A DNA stretch of 45,045 bases from Bacteroides sp. (GTDB lineage: Bacteria; Bacteroidota; Bacteroidia; Bacteroidales; Muribaculaceae): assembly GCA_014801985.1 (NCBI GenBank), contig JAAVDD010000003.1:28653-73697 (forward strand), written 5' to 3'. Of the stretch, positions 8,869-15,476 are shown in pieces. The position numbers were made by a program, and so were the translations under genes. The first letter of the stretch is position 1; the number at the start of each line of letters is the position of its first letter. Under the pieces are notes generated by a model. That model searched no databases. It saw nothing but the letters and a program-made list of their open reading frames with translations, and was not told where the DNA came from.

Positions 8869-10130
8869 AAATAGCGATAATCAACAAATCGGATTCCACT
8901 GGAGGAGCGGCGATGGTCAGTTTCCGTTTGATGGAGGCTCTTCGTAAGACCGGTGCTGATGCGAGGATGGTGGTGATGGAAAAGCTTACGGATTCCCCAT
9001 ACGTAAGGGAGGTGGGTCCGGGTTGGAGAAGGCAATATTCTTTTTTAGCGGAAAGGTTGAAGATTTTCATCGAGAATGGTTTCAACCGCTCCACACTATT
9101 CAAAATAGATACTGCTTCCGACGGCCTTGATCTTCTCGCCGTGCCGGAGGTGAGGGATGCGGATGTAGTGATGCTCAATTGGGTGAATCAAGGTCTCCTT
9201 TCTCTTAGAGGTGTGGAGCGGATTGCAAGAGCCGGAAAGAAGATTATATGGACCATGCATGATATGTGGTGTTTAACGGGTGTCTGTCATCATTCCGGTG
9301 AATGTTGTCGATTCGAGGAGGTATGCTATCCTTGTCCATTGCTGAAGAATGCTATTGATAAGCATCTCGCATCAAGGGTGCAGAAAAGAAAATCGAAGGT
9401 GTATGGTGTCTCAGGTATAGCATTTGTGGCTGTCAGCAATTGGCTTGCCGACCGTGGAGAGCGTTCATCTCTATTTGGAGGAATCCGCCCTACTGTCATT
9501 CCCAATGCATTTCCATTTGATAATAAGGAATATAAACCTCGAAAAATAGAAAATAAGGGGGCTGAGAATCGCGAATTTCGGTTTCTCTTCGGGGCTGCCC
9601 GTCTTGACGACACTGTGAAGGGTTTGCCGATTCTGATAGAGGTGACTCGAATATTGAAGGAATTATGGCCTGAGAAGGCATCAAGGATGCGTCTGGTGAC
9701 TTTTGGCGAGGCAAAGGATCCTAATGCCTTGCATGGTATTTCTATTGCACACACTCATCTTGGGCGTATTGCCGGAAGTGAGGCATTGAAAAAAGTATAT
9801 GAAGATGCCGACTGTGTGGTCTCCACCTCCCTTTATGAGACATTGCCCGGCACTCTTGTCGAGGGTCAGGCTTTCGGTGCTATTCCTGTGGCTTTTGCGC
9901 GAGGTGGTCAGCCTGACATCATAGATCATCTCTCTACAGGTTATCTTGCTGAATGGGATGAGGACCCTGAGAAGAGGGCAGTCAATATAGCAGAAGGGAT
10001 TGTATGGGCTTTCACGGCATCGCGTGATGATAAAGATATAAGAAGAAGGATGTGGGAAAGCGCCTACGTAAAATTCAATGAGAGGAATGTGGCGGCACGT
10101 TATCTGGAACTGATAGCGTCTTTGAAGTGA
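8865..10130 (+). CDS. Family 4-type glycosyltransferase with cysteine-rich insert
   Basis: A 421-residue GT-B fold glycosyltransferase. The N-terminal Rossmann half starts with IAIINKSDSTGGAAMVSF and contains the HDMWCLTGVCHHSGECC segment, followed by a further Cys cluster EVCYPCP near residue 155. This Cys-rich pattern recurs in a subgroup of GT4 enzymes acting on exopolysaccharide or O-antigen. The C-terminal half has GAARLDDTVKGLP and the donor-binding SLYETLPGTLVEGQAFG, in which the ExxxxxxxE pair is visible. There is no transmembrane segment. It overlaps folA by four bases. Substrate and acceptor cannot be read from the sequence. It ends 34 bases before the tRNA-Asp terminator hairpin, which may also serve this gene. 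Confidence 0.88.
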   Translation: MKIAIINKSDSTGGAAMVSFRLMEALRKTGADARMVVMEKLTDSPYVREVGPGWRRQYSFLAERLKIFIENGFNRSTLFKIDTASDGLDLLAVPEVRDADVVMLNWVNQGLLSLRGVERIARAGKKIIWTMHDMWCLTGVCHHSGECCRFEEVCYPCPLLKNAIDKHLASRVQKRKSKVYGVSGIAFVAVSNWLADRGERSSLFGGIRPTVIPNAFPFDNKEYKPRKIENKGAENREFRFLFGAARLDDTVKGLPILIEVTRILKELWPEKASRMRLVTFGEAKDPNALHGISIAHTHLGRIAGSEALKKVYEDADCVVSTSLYETLPGTLVEGQAFGAIPVAFARGGQPDIIDHLSTGYLAEWDEDPEKRAVNIAEGIVWAFTASRDDKDIRRRMWESAYVKFNERNVAARYLELIASLK

Positions 10131-10163
10131 TTTGAGGAAAACACAGGAAATTAATAAACGAAA

Positions 10164-10201
10164 AAGAGCAACAGGTAACCGAAGTTAACACTGCTGCTCT
10201 T
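10164..10201 (-). terminator. tRNA-Asp terminator, probably bidirectional
   Basis: An 11-bp inverted repeat (10164-10174 with 10191-10201, one A/C mismatch) closes a 16-nt loop that can itself form a TAAC/GTTA stem. On the minus strand it is followed by TTTTTCGTTT, a good intrinsic terminator 14 bases past the tRNA 3' end. The glycosyltransferase gene converges on it from the other side. Confidence 0.75.
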
Positions 10202-10214
10202 CCTCTCTCCTCGG

Positions 10215-10288
10215 CGGTGCGGACGGGACTCGAACCCGCGACCCCATGCGTGACAGGCATGTATTCTAACCAACTGAACTACCGCACC
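10215..10288 (-). tRNA. tRNA-Asp (GTC)
   Basis: The 74-nt minus-strand sequence folds into a complete cloverleaf. The acceptor is GGTGCGG/CCGCACC with discriminator G, and the D stem is GTTC/GAAT with AGTTGGTTA in the loop. The anticodon stem CATGC/GCATG has loop CTGTCAC, giving anticodon GTC. The T arm is GCGGG-TTCGAGT-CCCGT. CCA is not encoded (the next bases are CCG). Confidence 0.98.
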
Positions 10289-10346
10289 AAGTTGCGCCTC
10301 ATCAATTCCAATCGTTCTGCTGTTATTAGCTTCCCGATTGCGAATG

Positions 10347-10378
10347 CAAAGTTAGCTTTTTTTTTCTATTCTGCCAAA
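10347..10378 (-). promoter_or_regulatory. Consensus promoter of tRNA-Asp
   Basis: On the minus strand TTTG (10378-10375), then exactly 20 bases, then TAACTTTG (10354-10347). This is a full match to the Bacteroidetes housekeeping promoter. It gives a leader of about 50 nt and lies directly after the gyrB terminator, so the tRNA is an independent unit. Confidence 0.8.
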
Positions 10379-10386
10379 TATTTTTC

Positions 10387-10422
10387 AAAAAAAATATCAG
10401 CAAGTTTGTAACCTGCTGATAT
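10387..10422 (-). terminator. gyrB intrinsic terminator
   Basis: A perfect 9-bp stem ATATCAGCA/TGCTGATAT (10394-10402 and 10414-10422) with an 11-nt loop is followed on the minus strand by an unbroken run of Ts (10393-10387). It lies 23 bases past the gyrB stop. Confidence 0.85.
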
Positions 10423-10445
10423 CATTCCTATTTATCAATCACTGA

Positions 10446-12413
10446 TTAGGCGTCGATATTTGCGTATGTGGCATGACTCTCGATGAAATCACGACGAGGT
10501 CCCACTTCTTCGCCCATAAGCACATTGAATGTGCGGTCGGCTTCTGCCGCATTTGTGAGTGTCACCTGCTTCAACATTCGGTTCTCCGGATCCATGGTTG
10601 TCTCCCAAAGTTGTTCGGGATTCATCTCTCCAAGACCTTTATAACGCTGAAGCACGAGACGGTTTCGCTCTCCATTGCATTTGTCGTCGACAAAGCGCTG
10701 CACCTGCTGGTCGGTCCAGCAATACTCCTCAACATTCTTCTTGTTCTTCAGGGAGCATTTATATAGCGGCGGAGTGGCGATATAAAGATAGCCGTTCTCA
10801 ATGATTGGACGCATACGGCGATAGAAGAAGGTCATCAAAAGGGTGGCTATATGCGCTCCATCCACATCGGCATCGGTCATGATGACAATCTTATGGTAGC
10901 GGAGTTTGGTCATATTTGGAGCCTTCTCATCCTCCTCAGTGCCGATTGTCACGCCGAGGGCCTTATAGATATTCACAATCTCATCTGAGCTGAGCACTTT
11001 GCTGTCGTTCGCTTTCTCCACGTTCAGAATCTTACCGCGCAATGGCAGGATAGCCTGATAATGCGGATTGCGACCCTGTTTTGCGGATCCACCTGCAGAG
11101 TCTCCCTCGACGAGGAAGAGCTCGCATTCCACAGCGTCACGGCTCTTACATGGAGCTAATTTACCGGGGAGGCCGGCTCCGGAGAATGCGCTCTTATTCT
11201 GAACGCGCATACGGGCTGAATAGGCGGCATGGCGTGCTTCGGCAGCCAGCTTCACCTTGTTCACTATGGTCTTCGCCTGGTTGGGATGCTCCTCAAGATA
11301 GATACGGAGAGCTTCGCTGACGGAGCTTTGCACTGCTCCTGCAACTTCATTATTACCGAGCTTGGTCTTTGTCTGTCCCTCGAACTGCGGTTCGGCCACC
11401 TTCACCGAGATCACTGCTGTCAGACCGTCGCGGAAGTCCTCTTTCGAAAGCTCGATTTTCATTTTGTCGAGCATTCCGTTATCGTCGGCATATTTCTTTA
11501 GGGTTGTGGTCAGACCGCGGCGGAAGCCGGTCAGATGCGTACCTCCTTCGATGGTGTTGATATTGTTGACGTAGGAATATATATTCTCGTTGAAGTCGGT
11601 GTTGTAGGTCATGGCCACCTCGATAGGCACCCCGTTCTTCTCCGTGTTGAGGTGGATGATATCCTCTATGAGCGGAGTCTTGCCTTCATCGATGTATTTC
11701 ACGAATTCCTTCAGACCCTCTGCGCTGTGGAAAGTCTCGCTCTTGGGATTTCCCTCATCGTCGAGCTCACGCATATCGGTCAGCTTGAGGGTGATTCCTG
11801 CATTAAGGAATGCGAGGTCGCGCATACGGTTGGCCAGTGTCTCGTAGTCATAGACTGTTTCCGAGAAAATGGTGGCGTCAGGATGGAAGATCACGGTAGT
11901 TCCTGTATGGTCGGTCTCCCCTATCACGGTGAGATCGCAGGTGGGTTTACCGTATGCATATTCCTGCATGTGGACTTTACCGTCGCGATGGATTTCTGCG
12001 CGGAGATAGTCGGACAGCGCGTTTACACAACTCACACCGACACCATGCAGACCTCCAGATACCTTGTAGGAACCTTTATCGAACTTACCTCCGGCATGGA
12101 GCACAGTGAGCACCACTTCGAGAGCGGGCTTGTGCATTTTCTCATGCATATCGACCGGGATACCGCGGCCGTTATCCACAACCTTGATGGAGTTGTTTTC
12201 AAGAATCGTTACCTCGATGTGGTTGGCATATCCGGCAAGGGCCTCATCGATTGAGTTGTCGACCACCTCATAAACCAAGTGGTGAAGACCGCGCACACCT
12301 GTGTCGCCGATATACATGGATGGGCGCTTACGCACCGCCTCAAGGCCTTCAAGCACCTGGATGTTGTCGGCCTGATATGATTTGTTCTGTTTCTCTTCCT
12401 CTTCTAATGCCAT
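10446..12413 (-). CDS. gyrB: DNA gyrase subunit B
   Basis: The ATPase subunit of gyrase, which with GyrA introduces negative supercoils. The 655 residues are the short form typical outside the proteobacteria. The GHKL ATPase domain shows VYEVVDNSIDEALAG, DNGRGIPV and GGLHGVGVSCVNAL. The transducer domain ends near residue 400. The Toprim domain has EGDSAGGSAKQGR and MTDADVDGAHI, and the tail has QRYKGLGEMNPEQLWETTMD. These motifs favour GyrB over ParE, though the two are close. The start MALEEEEKQNKSYQADNIQVL is conventional. It has its own terminator and a candidate -7 element upstream, so it appears monocistronic. Confidence 0.95.
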   Translation of the reverse strand: MALEEEEKQNKSYQADNIQVLEGLEAVRKRPSMYIGDTGVRGLHHLVYEVVDNSIDEALAGYANHIEVTILENNSIKVVDNGRGIPVDMHEKMHKPALEVVLTVLHAGGKFDKGSYKVSGGLHGVGVSCVNALSDYLRAEIHRDGKVHMQEYAYGKPTCDLTVIGETDHTGTTVIFHPDATIFSETVYDYETLANRMRDLAFLNAGITLKLTDMRELDDEGNPKSETFHSAEGLKEFVKYIDEGKTPLIEDIIHLNTEKNGVPIEVAMTYNTDFNENIYSYVNNINTIEGGTHLTGFRRGLTTTLKKYADDNGMLDKMKIELSKEDFRDGLTAVISVKVAEPQFEGQTKTKLGNNEVAGAVQSSVSEALRIYLEEHPNQAKTIVNKVKLAAEARHAAYSARMRVQNKSAFSGAGLPGKLAPCKSRDAVECELFLVEGDSAGGSAKQGRNPHYQAILPLRGKILNVEKANDSKVLSSDEIVNIYKALGVTIGTEEDEKAPNMTKLRYHKIVIMTDADVDGAHIATLLMTFFYRRMRPIIENGYLYIATPPLYKCSLKNKKNVEEYCWTDQQVQRFVDDKCNGERNRLVLQRYKGLGEMNPEQLWETTMDPENRMLKQVTLTNAAEADRTFNVLMGEEVGPRRDFIESHATYANIDA

Positions 12414-12448
12414 AGTTCAGCTTTTAAAACCCCTTTCCCTTCAATCTA

Positions 12449-12456
12449 CAAAGATA
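12449..12456 (-). promoter_or_regulatory. Candidate gyrB -7 element
   Basis: TATCTTTG on the minus strand matches TAnnTTTG and sits 36 bases upstream of the gyrB start, after the fabF terminator. No good -33 TTTG is seen 19-21 bases upstream, so a weaker or regulated promoter is possible. Confidence 0.45.
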
Positions 12457-12492
12457 ATAAAAATTTACGATATTATTGTGATAAAAAGATAT

Positions 12493-12535
12493 AAAAAAGA
12501 GATCCATCATGATAGAATATATCACAATGGATCTC
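12493..12535 (-). terminator. fabF terminator with two-tier stem
   Basis: GAGATCCAT (12499-12507) pairs perfectly with ATGGATCTC (12527-12535). Inside, after a CA/CA internal loop, TGATA pairs with TATCA around a 5-nt loop. Six Ts follow on the minus strand (12498-12493). It lies 41 bases past the fabF stop. Confidence 0.8.
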
Positions 12536-12575
12536 CATTTAGATTTTCTTTATCTTCTGAGAGATAACGTAAAAA

Positions 12576-13841
12576 TTATTCCTCGTATTTCTTCAGGATT
12601 ATGGCTGCATTATGACCACCGAATCCGAAGGTATTGGAGAGGGCTGATTTGATCTCCTTCTTCTTTGCAGTGTTGAAAGTGAAGTCGAGGTTGTAGTCCA
12701 CTCTCTCGTCGTTGTCGCCCTCCTCATGGTTGATAGTGGGAGGAATGATGCCGTCCTGAATAGCCTTTACGCTGAAAAGAGCTTCAAGCGCACCGGTGGC
12801 ACCCAATAGGTGACCGGTCATAGACTTCGTGGAGCTGAGGCTCATCTTATAGGCATGATCGCCGAATACCTCCTGGATGGCCTTTATCTCGCCGATATCG
12901 CCGACAGGAGTTGATGTGCCGTGAAGGTTGATGTAGTCGATATCCTCAGGCTTCATCTCAGCATCCTTAAGAGCATTCTCCATCACAAGCTTTGCTCCGA
13001 GACCTTCGGGATGAGTTGCTGTGATATGATATGCGTCTGCACTCATGCCGCCGCCTGCAATCTCAGCATATATTTTTGCGCCACGCGCCTTTGCATGCTC
13101 AAGCTCTTCGAGCACGAGGGCTGCCGCTCCTTCACCGATCACGAAACCATCACGGGAGCCGGAGAATGGACGAGAAGCTGTCTTAGGATCGTCATTGCGT
13201 GTAGAGAGGGCTTTCATAGAGTTGAAACCGCCCACACCGGCAGGGAATACTGCTGCTTCAGCGCCGCCTGCAACGATTGCATCGGCCTGACCGAGACGGA
13301 TGATATTGAAAGCATCTATCAAGGCATTTGTGGAGGAAGCGCATGCAGATACAGTGCCGAAGTTAGGGCCGCGGAAGCCGTGGTCGATGGAGATATGACC
13401 GGCTGCTATGTCGGCAATCATCTTGGGTATGAAGAAAGGGTTGTACTTTGGCCCTTGCTCCTCGCCATGGAGTGCGAAATAGCCTGCTTCCTCTTCAAAA
13501 GTGTGAAGACCGCCGATTCCGGCTGCGAAAATAACGCCAACGCGGTTTTTGTCAATGTTCTCGTTTTCAAGATCAGCATCATCTATGGCTTCCTTGGCTG
13601 CCACGAGGGCATACTGGGCATAGAGATCCAGCTGACGAAGTTTCTTGCGGTCGAAATGATCGGCTCCGTTAAAGTCCTTCACTTCGCAAGCAAACTGAGT
13701 CTTGAATTTACTGGCATCGAAGTGAGTGATCGGGCCGGCGCCGCTTACGCCGTTGACTGCATTTTCCCATGCTGTCTTAACGTCGTTACCTATGGGGGTC
13801 AGTGCGCCCAGACCGGTTACTACAACTCTTTTTAATTCCAT
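12576..13841 (-). CDS. fabF: 3-oxoacyl-ACP synthase II (KAS II)
   Basis: Condenses malonyl-ACP with acyl-ACP in type II fatty acid elongation. The 421 residues are standard for FabF. The nucleophile is Cys167 in GTVSACASSTNA, and the two catalytic histidines appear in NLHGTSTPVGD and KSMTGHLLGATG. GFGGHNAAIILKK closes the protein. It follows acpP at 105 bp, the usual acpP-fabF order, separated by a 15-bp hairpin. In many bacteria, including Bacteroides, rnc follows fabF; here a strong terminator and gyrB follow instead. Confidence 0.97.
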   Translation of the reverse strand: MELKRVVVTGLGALTPIGNDVKTAWENAVNGVSGAGPITHFDASKFKTQFACEVKDFNGADHFDRKKLRQLDLYAQYALVAAKEAIDDADLENENIDKNRVGVIFAAGIGGLHTFEEEAGYFALHGEEQGPKYNPFFIPKMIADIAAGHISIDHGFRGPNFGTVSACASSTNALIDAFNIIRLGQADAIVAGGAEAAVFPAGVGGFNSMKALSTRNDDPKTASRPFSGSRDGFVIGEGAAALVLEELEHAKARGAKIYAEIAGGGMSADAYHITATHPEGLGAKLVMENALKDAEMKPEDIDYINLHGTSTPVGDIGEIKAIQEVFGDHAYKMSLSSTKSMTGHLLGATGALEALFSVKAIQDGIIPPTINHEEGDNDERVDYNLDFTFNTAKKKEIKSALSNTFGFGGHNAAIILKKYEE

Positions 13842-13862
13842 ATCCGGATTTTATGTTTAATA

Positions 13863-13896
13863 TCCGACACCGGAAACTACCGTTCCCGATGCCGGA
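13863..13896 (-). other. Hairpin in the acpP-fabF intergenic RNA
   Basis: On the mRNA (minus) strand 13896-13882 pairs with 13877-13863 over 15 consecutive base pairs, three of them G-U, around the tetraloop GGUA. The opposite strand would have three A/C mismatches, so the structure belongs to the acpP-fabF transcript. No U-run follows. It may be a processing or stability element that separates acpP from fabF expression. Confidence 0.65.
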
Positions 13897-13946
13897 ATGA
13901 TTTTCATCTGTTTCTGTGTCCGACGTCTATGGCCGGAGACTTGGAT

Positions 13947-14183
13947 TTAGGCTTTAGCCTTCTCGATGTAAGCGATAGCGTCACCTACAGTGGTGATCTT
14001 CTCGGCATCAGAATCGGGGATAGTGATGTCGAATGCTTTCTCGAACTCCATGATGAGCTCTACTGTGTCAAGTGAATCTGCACCGAGATCCTTGCTGAAC
14101 TCTGCGTTGGGAGTTACCTCTGCCTCATCTACTGTGAGCTTGTCTACGATGATCTCTTTTACTTTGTTTTCGATATCTGACAT
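13947..14183 (-). CDS. acpP: Acyl carrier protein
   Basis: A 78-residue acidic four-helix carrier. Ser37 in the [17 protein letters not shown] motif receives the 4'-phosphopantetheine arm and carries growing acyl chains for fatty acid, lipid A and other acyl pathways. The length and composition are typical. It is the first gene before fabF. The 248 bp upstream (14184-14431) contain no gene; they hold the structured leader at 14242-14323 and the korB terminator. Confidence 0.97.
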   Translation of the reverse strand: MSDIENKVKEIIVDKLTVDEAEVTPNAEFSKDLGADSLDTVELIMEFEKAFDITIPDSDAEKITTVGDAIAYIEKAKA

Positions 14184-14241
14184 ATCTGTAAAATTTTGAT
14201 GTTGTGAGTATTTAACTTTCTCTATACTTTGCTTTTTAGGT

Positions 14242-14323
14242 GGCCTGCGGAGCTTTCCGCATAGCCTTCTTCATGACCTTACTTAACTTTGCGAACACGC
14301 TTCCGCGCGCCTTTCGCTAAGTT
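14242..14323 (-). promoter_or_regulatory. Structured 5' leader of acpP
   Basis: Two stems form on the sense (minus) strand. The first (14323-14285) pairs AACUU-A-GCGAA with UUCGC-A-AAGUU. Stacked inside it is CGCGC/GCGUG, with one G-U, capped by GGAA (a GNRA tetraloop) and with an AGG bulge. The second (14266-14242) pairs UGCGGA with UCCGCA around AAGC, extended by GGC/GCC. A near-consensus -7 element TTACTTTG (14339-14332) would start the RNA almost at the first stem. I do not recognise the element; the function is unknown. Confidence 0.5.
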
Positions 14324-14361
14324 TCAGGCTGCAAAGTAAATAAAAAAATTCCTAATAAAGA

Positions 14362-14420
14362 AATTTTTCCACAATTTTTGCACAACTTTTTTAGGTTTGT
14401 GCAGAAATTGCGGAAAAATT
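14362..14420 (-). terminator. 24-bp inverted repeat after korB, likely terminator
   Basis: 14362-14385 and 14397-14420 are inverted copies with 22 of 24 positions Watson-Crick, one G-U and one C/A mismatch, around an 11-nt loop. The repeat begins 12 bases past the korB stop. On the minus strand it is followed by UUUCUUUAUU, consistent with termination, but the stem is much longer than needed. Confidence 0.65.
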
Positions 14421-14431
14421 AGTATGGTTTA

Positions 14432-15457
14432 TTATTTTATCTCCCAGCTTTCACAAGTTTTTAAGATCATGTCGCGGAGATTTGCAAATCCTTTCTTAGC
14501 CTGAACCTCGGCTGTCTGGCGTTCCACCTCCTCATTATATACCGGCGCATCATAGTCGCGTATCACTCCAAGAGCAAGCGGAAGATCATGTCCATTCATC
14601 ATGGCGAGCTGCTGCTGAAGGAAATTCTCGCGTGCATGAGCGTCGTGAACAAGCACATCATCGATTGTGTATCCATCTTCGCCGATTGTGACAGCCTTCA
14701 GACCGAAGCCATCCTGCACGAGTCCCTTCGTATTATCTTTGCCGAAAAGCATCTTTTCGCCGTGGCGAAGGATTATGGTATGCTCGTCTCGGTTCTCCTT
14801 GTTGGCGAAATATTCATGGATGCCATGATTGAAGATTACGCAGTTTTGCATGATTTCCACCACGGCCGTTCCCTTATGGCGGGCCGCCGCCACCATGCAT
14901 TCGCGTGAGTTGTCGAGCAGGATGTCGATTGAACGAGCGAAGAAGTTTCCGCGTGCACCGAAGCATAGTTCAGCGGGGATGAATGGGTCTTCAACAGTGC
15001 CGTAGGGGGATGACTTCGACACGAACCCACGGTCGGAAGTCGGTGAATACTGACCCTTCGTCAAGCCGTAGATCTTATTATTGAAAAGGAGGATATTGAT
15101 ATCCACATTTCGACGCACGGCATGAATGAAATGGTTACCGCCGATGGCGAGTCCGTCGCCGTCGCCAGAAATCTGCCATACGGTGAGCTCCGGATTAGCA
15201 GTCTTTACACCTGTGGCGATGGCAGCAGCGCGTCCGTGTATGGTATGCATTCCGTAGGTATTCATATAATAAGGGAGGCGTGAGCTGCAGCCGATACCTG
15301 AAATTACAGCTGTATCCTTGGGGGCGACCCCTAATTCGGCCATGGCCTTGTGAAGCACATTGAGGATGGCGTGGTCGCCGCAGCCCGGACACCAGCGTGC
15401 GCTCTGGCTGTTCTTATAGTCGGCAGGCGTGAAGCCTGTGGTCTTGTTTTCTTCCAT
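14432..15457 (-). CDS. korB: 2-oxoacid:ferredoxin oxidoreductase beta subunit (probably 2-oxoglutarate)
   Basis: The thiamine-diphosphate subunit of a 2-oxoacid:ferredoxin oxidoreductase, which converts a 2-oxoacid and CoA to acyl-CoA, CO2 and reduced ferredoxin. It has 341 residues. The ligands of its single [4Fe-4S] cluster are likely Cys23 and Cys26 (WCPGCG), Cys57 (GIGCSS) and Cys206. The TPP motif is GDGDGLAIGGNHF (98-110) with NN at 126-127. It lies 19 bases after korA. The 2-oxoglutarate assignment rests on family resemblance and the two-gene organisation; a pyruvate or other 2-oxoacid specificity is not excluded. Confidence 0.9.
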   Translation of the reverse strand: MEENKTTGFTPADYKNSQSARWCPGCGDHAILNVLHKAMAELGVAPKDTAVISGIGCSSRLPYYMNTYGMHTIHGRAAAIATGVKTANPELTVWQISGDGDGLAIGGNHFIHAVRRNVDINILLFNNKIYGLTKGQYSPTSDRGFVSKSSPYGTVEDPFIPAELCFGARGNFFARSIDILLDNSRECMVAAARHKGTAVVEIMQNCVIFNHGIHEYFANKENRDEHTIILRHGEKMLFGKDNTKGLVQDGFGLKAVTIGEDGYTIDDVLVHDAHARENFLQQQLAMMNGHDLPLALGVIRDYDAPVYNEEVERQTAEVQAKKGFANLRDMILKTCESWEIK

Positions 15458-15476
15458 GATTGTTATTCCTCCTTTT

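Noticed and set aside
10217..10411. Plus-strand frame starting MRTGLEPATPCVTGMY
   Set aside because: It is the well-known false frame read from the antisense of a tRNA gene (tRNA-Asp at 10215-10288), and then runs through promoter and terminator sequence.
11535..12254. 239-codon open frame antisense to gyrB
   Set aside because: A shadow of gyrB: no domain, and no promoter or start context.
12921..13835. 304-codon open frame antisense to fabF
   Set aside because: fabF is a complete, conserved gene with intact catalytic residues. The antisense frame has no recognisable domain and arises from its codon bias.
14284..14291. Plus-strand TAACTTTG as a promoter directed at korB
   Set aside because: It falls within the acpP leader stem and would only produce antisense RNA to korB; no -33 element or conserved target was seen.
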